A DNA stretch of 64,000 nt from Panicum virgatum (lineage: Eukaryota > Streptophyta > Magnoliopsida > Poales > Poaceae). Positions 1 through 9,752 of the stretch are shown here, in pieces; the stretch's first letter is position 1, and every line of letters starts with the position of its first letter. The notes under the pieces are model-generated. The model was given only the letters and a program-made list of their open reading frames with translations, was not told where the DNA came from and searched no databases. Both the position numbers and the translations under genes were made by a program. Where the stretch lies: NCBI RefSeq assembly GCF_016808335.1, contig NC_053144.1, forward strand, positions 17,468,403 to 17,532,402, written 5' to 3'.

Positions 1-892
1 GCATTGGGGCTTGGGACCTTGGTGCGTTGTAGCTGAAACTTCTGGGCTTCTGGAAACGATCCTGCTGGCGTGACTTGCTCTCCAGGAACTTGCGCTTGTT
101 ATCCTTTCTTTCATCAATCTTGGCCTTCTCTGTGAGGATTGCCTTGTTCATCAAGGTGTTGAAATCAGGATAGATCTGAGGGGTGAGCAGTGTTCTGAGT
201 TCTGGGTTTAGTCCCTTCTTGAACATATCCTGCTTCTTTTCGTCGTCGTTCACTTCTTCTGGTGCATAGCAAGCCAGCTCCATAAACTGGTGGGTATACT
301 CTTCCACCGACATACTCCCTTGCTGAAGTGCGCGGAATTCATCCGCCTTGTGCTTCATGGTGGCCGAGGGGATATGGTAGCGGCGGAATTCCCTCACGAA
401 TTCATTCCAAGTGATGGTGGAGGCATCTTTGGCAGCAGCGCAGTAATTCTCCCACCAGGCTAAGGCAGACCCGGTGAGTTGATGTGCTGCCAGCAGAACT
501 TTATCCCGATCCTGGCACTCGAATGGCTCAAGCTTCCTCTGGATCACACGCAGCCAGTCATCTGCATCCAAAGGGTTGCTGGATCTAGCATAGGTGGGCG
601 GCTTGGTCCTCAGGAATGCTGTCAGCTTGTCATTCATGGTTTGTCCTCGTGGCTGCCTATTGACAAGAGCATTGGCTAGTGTTTCAAGGATGAGGGTCTG
701 ATTGTGGATTATTTGTGCCAGGACCCCGAGGGGTGGTAGTGGTGGTGGCAGTGACATTTCTTGGTTTTCTCCTCGGTTCTGGCTCACTTCTTGTTCATCC
801 TGAGGAGGACTCTGTCCATTCGGCTGCACTCCCACTTCAGCGACTGGAGGGATCCGGTTGCGGGAGGCTCTCGTGACGCTCCGGAAAACCAT
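1..892 (-). CDS. Ty3/gypsy gag, copy 1 (open at window edge)
   Basis: This is the N-terminal two thirds of a retrotransposon capsid (gag) protein, read leftwards and cut by the window edge. The ATG at 892 opens a frame without stops to base 1. It carries the typical gag stretch around ELACYAPEEV and a lysine-rich segment (KKQDMFKKGL). The ATG is directly preceded by a splice-acceptor-like CTTCAG. The sequence matches 10109-11000 with no indels; I count about six differences in 890 bp, all transitions. Unlike that copy, this one has no stop at codon 4. It lies downstream of accessory ORFs A and B and a tRNA-Met primer site, so it belongs to the element whose 5' LTR is 3220-6393. Pol would lie off the left edge. 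Confidence 0.85.
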   Translation of the reverse strand, partial: MVFRSVTRASRNRIPPVAEVGVQPNGQSPPQDEQEVSQNRGENQEMSLPPPLPPLGVLAQIIHNQTLILETLANALVNRQPRGQTMNDKLTAFLRTKPPTYARSSNPLDADDWLRVIQRKLEPFECQDRDKVLLAAHQLTGSALAWWENYCAAAKDASTITWNEFVREFRRYHIPSATMKHKADEFRALQQGSMSVEEYTHQFMELACYAPEEVNDDEKKQDMFKKGLNPELRTLLTPQIYPDFNTLMNKAILTEKAKIDERKDNKRKFLESKSRQQDRFQKPRSFSYNAPRSQAPM

Positions 893-906
893 CTGAAGAT
901 CGAGTG
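893..906 (-). other. Putative 3' splice site before gag
   Basis: On the minus strand the sequence CACTCGATCTTCAG immediately precedes the gag ATG. The same CAG|ATG arrangement precedes ORF A and ORF B, which suggests that each frame can become the first ORF of a spliced RNA. This is inferred from sequence only, and no strong donor was identified. Confidence 0.35.
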
Positions 907-1034
907 GATTGAGACTAAGATTAGGTGATGTTTAAGTTGTTTAATACATATTTTGAAAAGGCAGTATCTACCTACTGCCGATAAGCACACAATCAACAAG
1001 CACACACACAAAGCATACAACAAGCACAAACAAC

Positions 1035-1040
1035 TTTATT
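1035..1040 (-). terminator. AATAAA polyadenylation-type signal after ORF B
   Basis: On the minus strand, AATAAA lies 131 bp after the ORF B stop and 143 bp before the gag ATG. It sits in the context TTGTACCC...TTGCAGTAATAAA. The tail of ORF A (2125-2130) has the same surroundings (TTGTACCC...TTGCAATAATAAA), so the two 3' tails look homologous. Use as a real poly(A) site is inferred. Confidence 0.45.
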
Positions 1041-1170
1041 ACTGCAAGGGAGGGTACAACACGGGCAAGGCCAAATGCGTACTACACGTCCGGGTACATA
1101 ACATCAAAAGAAAGGGGGCACACATCTTCTTCGGACCACACGGCTTCATCCCTCGACGGTCGCTAGCACT

Positions 1171-2058
1171 TTAGGCAAACTCATCGGCTTGAGTGGGTTC
1201 TTCCCTTGGAAGGGAACTCACGGCTTCTAGGGGAATGAGCGGTCCTTGCTCGCCGTCCTCTAGATCTCCGTTTTCCCGGGGTTGCGTAGTGGCTTCTCTT
1301 GCGGCAGTGGCTGTAGACCTCCCAGGGTTCTCGGGTAGAGCTTGCGGGTTTCCAAAGAGTGGTCTCCATCCTATGACGGGCGTTCCGAGCAGAACATGGT
1401 CTTCTCCTATTGCCGGGACTGGGGTTCCACTTCGAGCCCATTCCTGCATACACCGGTCCCGAGCTTGCCTGAGGCTCTCCTGAGCAACTGCTTCACTGCT
1501 GACCGCAGCTGCGGCTCTTGCCTCGGCTTGGACTGCTCGGATCTGTTGCAGTCTTACCGCGAGTTCTGCTTGCTCGGCTCGATGGGTCTGCTCCCTCAGC
1601 AAGTTGGCTTGCTCGTCAAAGAGCTGATCCAAGGAGGCTAGGTAGGTAGCCACTTGGTACAGGAGGCCTTCTTCATGGCGGCGCCGTTCCAGGCTTCTCA
1701 TTCGAGCTTCCCAAACTGGAGTTCTGATGGCCGGTGCAAAGAACCTCATTGGTGTAGGGGCGAGGTGTCTTTCGAAAATCCGGCACAGGTAACGGAGCGC
1801 TTTCCTGACGGCTAAGGGATAGGTGTCCTGGTGCCTAAACCCTGTAGCGGTCACTCTCCATGACTGGATGTCTGGGTAGCGGTCACTTCTGGCGATGACT
1901 AGGATCACCCTGCAGCGGAGAGTGTCATGATGCTCGTACTCTCTACTGTAGTACCTTGGGCGTTCCGTGACGCCAAGGCTTTCCAGGGCGTTGATCAAGA
2001 GGCTGGGGAAACCAGGTGCAGTTTGACAGTCGCCCTGGGTCCATCCTTCCTCAGACAT
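1171..2058 (-). CDS. Accessory ORF B of gypsy element, coiled coil
   Basis: A 295-codon intact ORF of no family I recognise. I chose the ATG at 2058 because it aligns with the start of paralogue ORF A (both begin M-S/A-E/D-x-GW) and follows a TTTGTTTTCAG acceptor-like tract. Residues 1-125 form a domain shared with ORF A, with landmarks TLRC near 46-49, RYPD near 60-63, the block RKALRYLCRIF near 85-95, PTPMRFF 101-107 and a WEARMRSLE motif near 116-124. Residues 137-207 are predicted coiled coil, rich in A, E, Q and R. The tail is acidic and proline-containing. It lies between the primer binding site and gag, where retroelements do not normally carry a gene, and is followed by its own AATAAA. 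A role in RNA packaging, trafficking or host interaction is possible but unsupported. It is not a shadow: it has an intact paralogue domain 1 kb away. Confidence 0.7.
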   Translation of the reverse strand: MSEEGWTQGDCQTAPGFPSLLINALESLGVTERPRYYSREYEHHDTLRCRVILVIARSDRYPDIQSWRVTATGFRHQDTYPLAVRKALRYLCRIFERHLAPTPMRFFAPAIRTPVWEARMRSLERRRHEEGLLYQVATYLASLDQLFDEQANLLREQTHRAEQAELAVRLQQIRAVQAEARAAAAVSSEAVAQESLRQARDRCMQEWARSGTPVPAIGEDHVLLGTPVIGWRPLFGNPQALPENPGRSTATAAREATTQPRENGDLEDGEQGPLIPLEAVSSLPREEPTQADEFA

Positions 2059-2074
2059 CTGAAAACAAAGATAG
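2059..2074 (-). other. Putative 3' splice site before ORF B
   Basis: The minus strand reads a pyrimidine-rich TCTTTGTTTTCAG directly followed by the ORF B ATG. It fits a plant 3' splice site and matches the arrangement before ORF A and gag. Use is inferred. Confidence 0.4.
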
Positions 2075-2124
2075 GGTGAAATACTTGCACAACTATTTGA
2101 TGTACACAAAGGAGGTAGATGATA

Positions 2125-2130
2125 TTTATT
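2125..2130 (-). terminator. AATAAA polyadenylation-type signal after ORF A
   Basis: AATAAA on the minus strand lies about 77 bp after the ORF A stop and 67 bp before the ORF B ATG, in a tail resembling the ORF B tail (see 1035-1040). Confidence 0.45.
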
Positions 2131-2206
2131 ATTGCAACATGGTGGGGTACAACTTCATGGGTACACGATTATTAGAGCAGAGGTTCTAGCTTAGGGGCTA
2201 CTCCTA

Positions 2207-3079
2207 TCATGGGGATTCTTCCTCGATCCTAAGGGAGCGCTTCTTCAGTGGGAGGTACCGATCCATCGCGTCATCTTCGGTCTGAGTACCTCTATCCCAG
2301 TGGGTTTCTTCGGGTTCTTCTTCTTCTGTCTGAGTACCTACATCCCAATGGGTTTCCATGGGTTCTTCCTCTTCTTCTTCCTCTATCCATCCACCTATTC
2401 CTCTGCGGGCCTCGTACTCTCGCATACGGGCTTGGAGGGCGGCTAGGGAATTCTCGGCGCGTGTGACTCTTGCCTGTTGTTCTTCCAGTTCCGCCTCTTT
2501 TTCTTGCATTTGGACTTGGAGAGCGGCTAGGGAATATTCGGCGTGTACGGTTCTTGTCCGTTGTTCGTCCAGTTCTTGGGTTGCCTTTTCTGCTCTGTGG
2601 ACTTGTTGCTTCAGTTGCACCGCTTGTTCACGGTAGAGTTCATCCAGGCCGGTGAGGTAGATGGACAGGTGAGAGACCGTGTCTTCTAGGTCTTCTTCTT
2701 CTCTTCCAAGTCCTCTCATTCGGGCAATCCATGTGCGTCCTCTTCCTTCAGTCGGCAGGAAAAATCCCATAGGAGTCCACTGAAGGTGATGCCTGTAGAT
2801 TGTGCGTAGACGTCGCAGGACTTTGCGGGCGGCCTTTCGATAAGTGTCCGGGAAGCAAAAACCAGTGGTGGAGATGAACCAGGAATCCACATCTGGGTAG
2901 CGGGTGCTCCTTGCCACGAAGATCATCAGGTCGCACCGAAGAGTGCCCTTGGAGTCTCACTCCCGATAGAGAAACTCTGGTGGGTCCACAACTCCGATGC
3001 GTTCCAGGCTGAGTATCAACAACTTAGGAAGGCCGGGCTCTGCGTGACAGATTCCGCCGATCCATCCATTGTCAGCCAT
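2207..3079 (-). pseudogene. Accessory ORF A, coiled coil with two TQT motifs; one stop
   Basis: Paralogue of ORF B (290 codons), broken by one in-frame TGA at codon 41 (2957-2959), at the position where ORF B has Tyr41; the rest is open. The ATG at 3079 follows an acceptor-like tract ending TGTTCCAG. The shared N-terminal domain has TLRC, RYPD, TPMGFF and an ARM..L motif. A long coiled coil follows, including a 28-residue (four-heptad) internal duplication centred on SLAALQ (84-bp DNA period, copies from 2431 and 2515). The C terminus is glutamate-rich and contains two copies of THWD-x-GTQTE, 48 bp apart in DNA (2279-2358). TQT anchored in an acidic tail after a coiled coil resembles LC8/DYNLL-binding sites; that is inference. 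It lies between the primer binding site and ORF B. Confidence 0.65.
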
Positions 3080-3096
3080 CTGGAACAGGGCAAGAA
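3080..3096 (-). other. Putative 3' splice site before ORF A
   Basis: The minus strand reads TTCTTGCCCTGTTCCAG directly before the ORF A ATG, a good pyrimidine tract plus CAG. Use is inferred. Confidence 0.4.
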
Positions 3097-3200
3097 CCAG
3101 TGGTGTGTGTTTGTGTGAGAAAAGGTTAAGGAAGGAATAATCCTAGTGTGAAAGGGCTTAAAACAGGGTTTCGCTCCTAGGGTCACGTCCTACGGCCAAC

Positions 3201-3217
3201 CTATGGCTCTGATACCA
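3201..3217 (-). other. Primer binding site, initiator tRNA-Met type
   Basis: The minus strand reads TGGTATCAGAGCCATAG, the standard plant retroelement primer site complementary to the 3' end of initiator tRNA-Met. It starts 2 bp after the LTR end (3220). This fixes the LTR 3220-6393 as the 5' LTR of the leftward element. Confidence 0.9.
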
Positions 3218-3549
3218 CCTGAAGCGTCCCCTCATAAAAGAGAACTTAAATGTGATACAAACATTAGTCCCAGGAGGCTGATGCCACATTTATTACATCA
3301 GATGGTTCATTACCATACAAACCTCCGAGGAGAACACTCGATACAGATGATAATAAAAAGTAACCAAGCTACGACATAACACCAGACCACAACCCACATG
3401 GTGTCTAGCTCGGCCTCAGAGTACTGCGTCAGCGAAAACATCCCGAACAGGGCCGGTTCCACAGGCAAGGTTGGGTGTAGAACGATAACCCTACTCGGCG
3501 TCGTCTGGTACGAAGTCTGGGTCTTCCTCTGTAAAAAGTAAGAATGGGG

Positions 3550-3567
3550 TGAGTACAAACGTACTCA
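3550..3567. repeat. Conserved LTR hairpin TGAGTAC/GTACTCA
   Basis: Perfect 7-bp arms TGAGTAC and GTACTCA with a 4-base loop. The same arms with a 7-base loop occur at 56843-56863 in the LTR of the diverged right-hand Tekay-like element, at a similar distance (about 330-360 bp) from the LTR 3' end. Confidence 0.55.
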
Positions 3568-3897
3568 GCAAGTTCAACCACACCCACGGAGGGGGTTATA
3601 TCAGAATAATATGCACAGGTAAATCAAGGGTAAGGTTACGGTTTAGTTTGCAGAAAGCTAATTTTTATGCAGGGGTTTATTTAGCAGAAAATGTTTCAGA
3701 AACCAGTTTTTGTATTGAGTAACACGAAGTTCAAGTTTTAAACTGCTACCGGACTTCCTGTCCATCGTAGCACACGGCACAACTGCCGGACACAATTCCA
3801 AAACAACTCACACCAGCCCATCCCAATAAAACACTAGTTATGTGACCACACCGTAACTCGCCCAGTACCGTGGGCACGGCTATTCGAATAGCTTTTA

Positions 3898-3929
3898 ACT
3901 CTGCAGAGGTGTGCAACTTTACCCACAAG
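3898..3929. repeat. LTR block conserved between two gypsy families
   Basis: The block begins with the 10-bp palindrome CTCTGCAGAG and continues through TTTACCCACAAG. A near copy is at 57152-57184 in the other LTR, whereas most of the two LTRs do not align by eye. It lies in the presumed transcribed leader. Confidence 0.5.
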
Positions 3930-5601
3930 CGGGTACCACAACACGAGCACCGAAGTGTCGGTGTAGATCCCGACATAGCCATTACCCACCTTAGCTAAAC
4001 CTGACTAGCCATCACGGGATGCACCAAGGGGTCATCGACCGTTCACTTAGGTATAACCGGGCATAAGTCACTCGGGGCTTATCCCTTCTCCTTAGTCATC
4101 CGTTGCTATCAGCTCTCCTGATGGCTATCAAATTAACTAGTGGGATTTATGCTAAGCCGTTGCCCATTCAACGGTCGAGTGATTTGCACGATAGTGGAGT
4201 TAGGTGAGATGACACACCAACTCGGTCCTTAGACACGACAAGATGGATATCTCCCTTCTTTGCCCTGCCACATTGGCACGAGCACACCAAATGGCAAATC
4301 CGTAGAAATGCCATCCATCCCGTCCAAACTTTCTTTACAAAAGCACCACATTTATCCCATCCCACATACGCACACATTTTCTTTATAAAATAAATCGTAT
4401 TATGAGTAAAGTCCTAAGCGTTCTGATATCGATTAACGTCCAAGCAAAATCAGACATTAATCTAGGTGGTCAAGGAATGGTCATCACAAATCAAGGGGTG
4501 GCTATCCAACCGTGTTTTCATGCAAGCAAAACTTATGCAATTTTATAAAACAGGCCATTGGGTTATGTTTATAAAAACTAGGACAGAAATATGCATCAAA
4601 GGATGGGATTGAACTTGCCGTCTTCGTAGCCTTCGGGGAGGTCCTGTCCTTCGGGCTCGGAGTCGCGGAACTGGTCCTCGTTCACCGGCTCGCAGTACTG
4701 CTCGTCAACGGGCTCCCCTTCGTTTACACCGTGGTCTACGACACGCATAAACAAACACACAATCAAGAAAAAGAAATAAAGGTTTTATCGTTGAGCTTGA
4801 TTTGAAAACAATTAAGATATGGGGGTAGGAGGAATATTTTTGGGAGCATGGAATGATAAGTTAAAAAGGTGTTTAGGGGCTAAACAAGGATCTCGGGACC
4901 TTGTAAATATATTTTTGAGAGTGATAGGGCTTTGATTAGAATTTCTAGAAGTGTCAAGGCTGCCCTAGAAAATAGGTACAATGGATAGTATATGAGTTTT
5001 TAGGAATTTAGGAAAAAGAATAGATAGAATCGGAGTTGATACGGATGAGATATTGCAGTTATGGGATTGGGTAATTAATTAATCTCGAAAATGAAAATGT
5101 TTTATACGTGAGGAGCTTACGGCCTTGGGTCCCATGAGTTAAGCTAATGGACCAGAGGTGTTTTGGGCTTACGAGATGCGTACATGGGCTGCAGACTTGC
5201 TTGAGCATTAACTCAATCAAGAAAATAGATCGTGAAGGCAGAGGAGAGCTCCGGGAGGGTTCTTAAAAGAAAAGGAAGGAAGGGAGGGGGTTTTGGGCAA
5301 AACTGCCCTCCTTCTTCTTCCTCACGATGGACAGAACAGAGGAGGCCATGGGAGAGGGCGGCGACCTTGGGCCCGTGGCCCTGGGGCCATGGCGGCGGTC
5401 GGGAAGTGGGGGAAAATGGAGAGGAGGCCGAGGGGGTCCGATTCCCCTACTCACCTCGGGCGGAGGTGGTCTGTGGAGGGCGGGCGACGGTGGCATGTGG
5501 AGGTGGCCGGCTATGGCCGTGGCGGTGGCGCTGCAGACGTGGAGAAGGGGCGAGCGGTGGTGGAGAAGGTTGTGGTGGCCGAGAGCTGCGCGGAGGCCCT
5601 C

Positions 5602-5607
5602 TTTATA
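5602..5607 (-). promoter_or_regulatory. LTR TATA box
   Basis: The minus strand reads GCCTATAAAGAGGGCC in a GC-rich context, consistent with the Pol II core promoter of the LTR. The predicted start is about 30 bp downstream, near 5570. Confidence 0.5.
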
Positions 5608-6393
5608 GGCCGGGAGAGGCGGTGGAGAGGGGGGCGCCAGTGACCGAGCTCGGCGGCCATTAATGGCGGTTTGGCCTCGTCGGGGTGTCGCAGAGCGGCG
5701 GCACGATTCGCGGTGGCGTTAATGGTGTGGGGCGGCACTGCCGGAGTGGTCACGTCGCCGGGGAGGTGCAACGTTGACGCTGTGAGCGTGCCGAGGCGAG
5801 CACAGGCAACGCGACGCCTCGGGCAAGCGGTGCTGTGCGAGCGTCATTGGTGGTGGCGTGCTGGCGTGCGGATGGCGAGGCGATGCGACGCTTCGGGCTG
5901 GTGGCGACCTTCGCAGGCGGTGCTGTGCCGAGGTCGTCGGTGTTGTGCGTGTGCGGCTTGGCACGGCCGTGCGTGCGGCTCGGCGCGGTGCCGGGTGCAG
6001 CGTGCGGTCCTGTCACGGGACCGGTGTGTCGCGCGTGCGGCGAGGCTGCAGCGGCGGGGTCCGCGGAGAGCGTGGCGTGCGAGTTGCAGGGGTGCGTTGC
6101 CTGGCGTGTTTTAGTTGTTTGCTTGCCTGCGTGCTGGGTGCGTGTGCGTGGGTCAAGCATGTGGGTGTTGCACGGTTGGGCTCAACAGGAAGAAGAAGGA
6201 CTAGCAAGAAGGAAGCTAGTTGGCGTGATCATGGATTAGAGAAGAAAATTATTAGGTGATACTTAGGCCAAGGAAGGATTAGAGGCTCGATCGGAAAAGG
6301 GGTTTAGGAATGACTTGAGCTCAACAATAAGAAAATTTTTGAAAGAAATATTTTGACGCGTGATTTAATTCGGTAAATTTTTGGGATGTTACA

Positions 6394-6408
6394 AACCTAT
6401 TCCACTTA
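6394..6408 (-). other. Polypurine tract of right gypsy copy
   Basis: The minus strand reads TAAGTGGAATAGGTT directly before the LTR start TGTAACA. It is the plus-strand primer site for the pol at 6436-9752. Confidence 0.6.
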
Positions 6409-6435
6409 AAAATGAATCTCGTCCTCGAGATTCGG

Positions 6436-9400
6436 CTAGCTCCTAAACAGGTGGGGAAATTCTTTCTTCAGAGCATCTTCACGTTCCCACGTCGCTTCTT
6501 CTATTCCATGTCTGCTCCACTGGACTCTGCAAATCCGTACTTCGGAGTTTCTTGTCCTCCTGGTGACAGTGTCCAGAATCTTGATCGGTATCTCCTGATA
6601 TCGCAGGTCTGGCTGCAGATCTATCGCTTCTATTGGCATGTGTTCTGTCTCGAGAACCTTCAAACACCTTCTCAACTGCGAGATGTGGAAGACCGGGTGT
6701 ATATCCGACATTTCATCTGGTAGCTCTAGGCGGTATGCCACTGCCCCAACTTTCTTCAGAACTCGGTATGGTCCAATGTACCGAGGGGCCAATTTTCCTT
6801 GCACCTGAAACCTTTGGGTTCCTCGAATGGGTGACACCTTGAGATACACGAAATCTCCTGGGTTGAAACTTATTTCCCGTCTTTTCTTGTCGGCGTAACT
6901 CTTCTGTCGGGACTGGGCTGCCTTCAGTTTTTCTCTAATCTCGGCAACTCTTTCTTCTGCTTCCTTTATGAGTGCGGGGCCGACTAGGGCACGTTCTCCA
7001 ACCTCTGACCACATCAGCGGTGTTCTGCACTTCCTTCCATAGAGGGCTTCGAACGGTGACATCCCTAAACTTGCTTGGTACCCATTGTTGTATGAAAACT
7101 CGGCATAGGGTAAACTTTGCTCCGAATCTTTGCCATAGGTGAGGACACACGCTCTTAGCATATCTTCCATAATCTGGTTTACCCTTTCGGTCTGACCATC
7201 TGTCTGCGGGTGATAAGCGGAGCTAAAATCTAACTTGGTGCCCATAGCTTTATGCAAGCATTTCCAGAATCTAGAGGTGAACTGGGACCCCCTATCTGAA
7301 ACAATTCGGCTGGGCACACCATGCAACTTTACTATGTTTTCCACATAGAGCTAGGCCAACTTCTCTCCGCCATAGTTGGTCCGTACGGGTATGAAGTGAG
7401 CTGATTTAGTAAGTCGATCCACTATTACCCATACGGAGTCGTGTCCTTTCTGGGTTCTGGGCAAACCCACTACAAAATCCATCCCTATCTCATCCCATTT
7501 CCAAACCGGAATGGGTAAGGGTTGCAACAAACCTGCCGGCTTCTGGTGTTCGGCTTTGATCCTTTGGCAAGTATCACAACGGGCGACAAATCGTGCAATG
7601 TCCGCCTTCATTCCATCCCACCAATATTTTCATCTTAGGTCCATATACATTTTGGTGGATCCTGGGTGGATGGAGTAGGCCGAGTTATGGGCTTCGTCCA
7701 TGATTATCTGCCTGAAGTCCCCCTTCTGGGGCACACAAATCCTATCTTTATACCATAACGTCCCCTTATTATCCACTCTAAAGTCTGGTGCCTTATTTTC
7801 TCCGGTCTGCCTCCGTATTTCCATCAGCCTCTTGTCTAATCTTTGTGCCTTTCTGATTCTGTCCTCTAGTGTGGATTGGATATTCAGCACTTGGTTGGAG
7901 CCTCGAGGGACAATGTGCACATTTAATCGTGCCATCTCCTCGCACAGATGGTCATCCTTGGGTCCATAGGATTTTTGGCTTAGGGCATCGGCTACTACGT
8001 TTGCTTTTCCCGGGTGGTAATGGATGTCCAAATTATAGTCTTTGACTAATTCCAGCCATCTTCTCTGTCTCAAGTTCAAGTCTGGCTGAGGGAAGATATA
8101 CTTCAGACTTTTATGGTGGGTATAGATTTCACATTTATTTCCAATCAAATAATGCCTCCAAATTTTAAGAGCGTGCACTACGGCTGCAAGTTCCAAATCG
8201 TGGGTCGGATAGTTCTGCTCATGAGACCTGAGCTGGCGGGAAGCATATGCAACGACTTTCCCGTCTTGCATCAGTACACAACCCAATCCCTGTCGGGACG
8301 CATCACAATAGATGACAAAATCCCGATGAATATCTGGTAGGGTCAGTACTGGAGCGGTAGTCAATCTTTGCTTCAGTTCCTGGAAACTCCTTTCACATGA
8401 CTCTATCCAGGTGAATTTCTTCTCCTTCTTGAGCAGTTCTATCATGGGTCGGGCTATCTTAGAAAATCCTTCAATGAATCTCCGATTATATCCAGCTAAT
8501 CCAAGGAAACTTTTGATCTCACTGACGTTGGTCGGTGGTTGCCAATTGGAGACTGCTTCGACCTTCTCGGGATCCACTGCTACTCCTTCTGCGGTCAGAA
8601 TATGACCGAGGAAGGCTACTTTCTCTAGCAAAAACTCACACTTGCTGAACTTGGCGTATAGCCTATGCACTCTCAGCTTTTCCAAAACTACCCTCAGGTG
8701 CTGCTCGTGCTCCTGAATGCTCTTCGAGTAAATAAGTATGTCGTCGATGAAGACTACGACAAACTTATCTAACTCGTCCATGAACACCTTGTTCATGAGG
8801 TTCATGAAATAAGCAGGTGCATTTGTCAGTCCAAAAGACATCACTGTGAACTCAAACTGCCCGTATCGGGTGACAAAGGCTGTCTTCGGGATATCGCTCT
8901 CCCTAATCCTGAGCTGAAAATATCCGGACCTCAGATCGATCTTGGAGAAGTATTTGGCCCCTTTTAACTGATCAAAAGGTCATCGATCCTAGGAAGGGGG
9001 TACTTGTTCTTGATAGTGACTTCGTTAAGTGCTCGGTAATTAACACACAACCTCATACTTCTGTCCTTCTTCTTGACGAATAGAACCGGGGCTCCCCAAG
9101 GAGACGAGCTTGGCCTGATGAAGCCAATTCGTTGTAACTCCTCTAGTTGTTTCTTTAACTCTGCCAACTCGGATGCTGCCATCCTATAAGGTCTCTTGGC
9201 TATAGGGGCAGTTCCAGGGACAAGGTCAATAACAAACTCTACATCTCTATCTGGTGGCATACCGGGAAGTTCTTCGGGGAAAACATCTGGGTACTTATTC
9301 ACTACTGGGACTTCTTCCAAGGTCTTGGCTTCCATGCTAAATACCATGGGGTTCGATCCACTTTCCCGGGTATGACAGGTCACTCGTACTCCTTCTGAGT

Positions 9401-9752
9401 TTGTTAGGTGTACCACCTTATCAGTACAACCTATGAGGCCATTGTGTCGGCTTAACCAATCCATTCCAAGGATTACGTCTATCCCTTCTCACTTAAGTAC
9501 TACTAGGTCCGCTAAAAACTCTACCCCACTTAAGTTGATCCTTACCCGTAGACAACCCAGTTGGCACCTGATGTCACCTCCGGGTGTCCGGGTTAATAGG
9601 GGTGTTTTTAGTAGTACTGTAGGTATTTTATGTTTCTCCACAAAACTTGAGGATATGAATGAGTGTGATGCTCCTGAATCAAGCAGTACTGTTGCGAGGG
9701 TTGAGCTGACTAGGTACTCACCGAGTACTATGCCCTGAGCTCCTTGAGCTTC
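6436..9752 (-). pseudogene. Ty3/gypsy pol (PR-RT-RH-INT-chromodomain), decayed
   Basis: The domain order is protease (DSGASHS near 9650), reverse transcriptase (FIDDIL), RNase H (CDAS, DLELAAV), integrase zinc finger (HPG...CDTC), DDE core (MDF, SDRG, TDGQTE) and a C-terminal chromodomain-like WSRHGIEEATWERE, marking a chromovirus of Tekay/Del type. Breaks seen: an in-frame stop at the gag/pro border (9753-9755), a TGA in protease near 9491, a 1-bp deletion in RT near 8980, a TGA before the zinc finger (7630-7632) and a TAG before the DDE core (7351-7353). All the nonsense codons can arise by C-to-T or G-to-A changes, typical of methylated elements. The last codons lead into a polypurine tract and LTR. 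It cannot make an intact polyprotein. Confidence 0.9.

Larger units (their letters stand above)
3220..6393 (-). mobile_element. Long LTR shared by two Tekay-like gypsy copies
   Basis: A 3174-bp LTR, read on the minus strand from TGTAACATCCC (6393) to GACGCTTCA (3220). A primer site flanks it on the left and a pol polypurine tract on the right, so it is the 3' LTR of the right copy and the 5' LTR of the left copy. A TATA box (5602-5607, minus) suggests about 0.8 kb of U3 and a very long R-U5. The stretch around 5230-6200 is strongly GC-rich, and open frames there on both strands look like composition, not genes. An AATAAA lies at 3289-3294 near the LTR 3' end. LTR length and gag-pol type fit Tekay/Del chromoviruses. 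Confidence 0.85.

Noticed and set aside
3201..3217. tRNA gene
   Set aside because: Only the 3' complement of a tRNA is present, next to an LTR; it is a primer binding site.
3310..3558. Small minus-strand ORF with a hydrophobic helix at the LTR 3' end
   Set aside because: The equivalent region of the other LTR has no similar peptide, so the hydrophobic stretch looks accidental.
5232..6259. Overlapping long open frames on both strands in the LTR
   Set aside because: High GC content depletes stop codons. The products are low-complexity, mutually overlapping and lie within an LTR leader.
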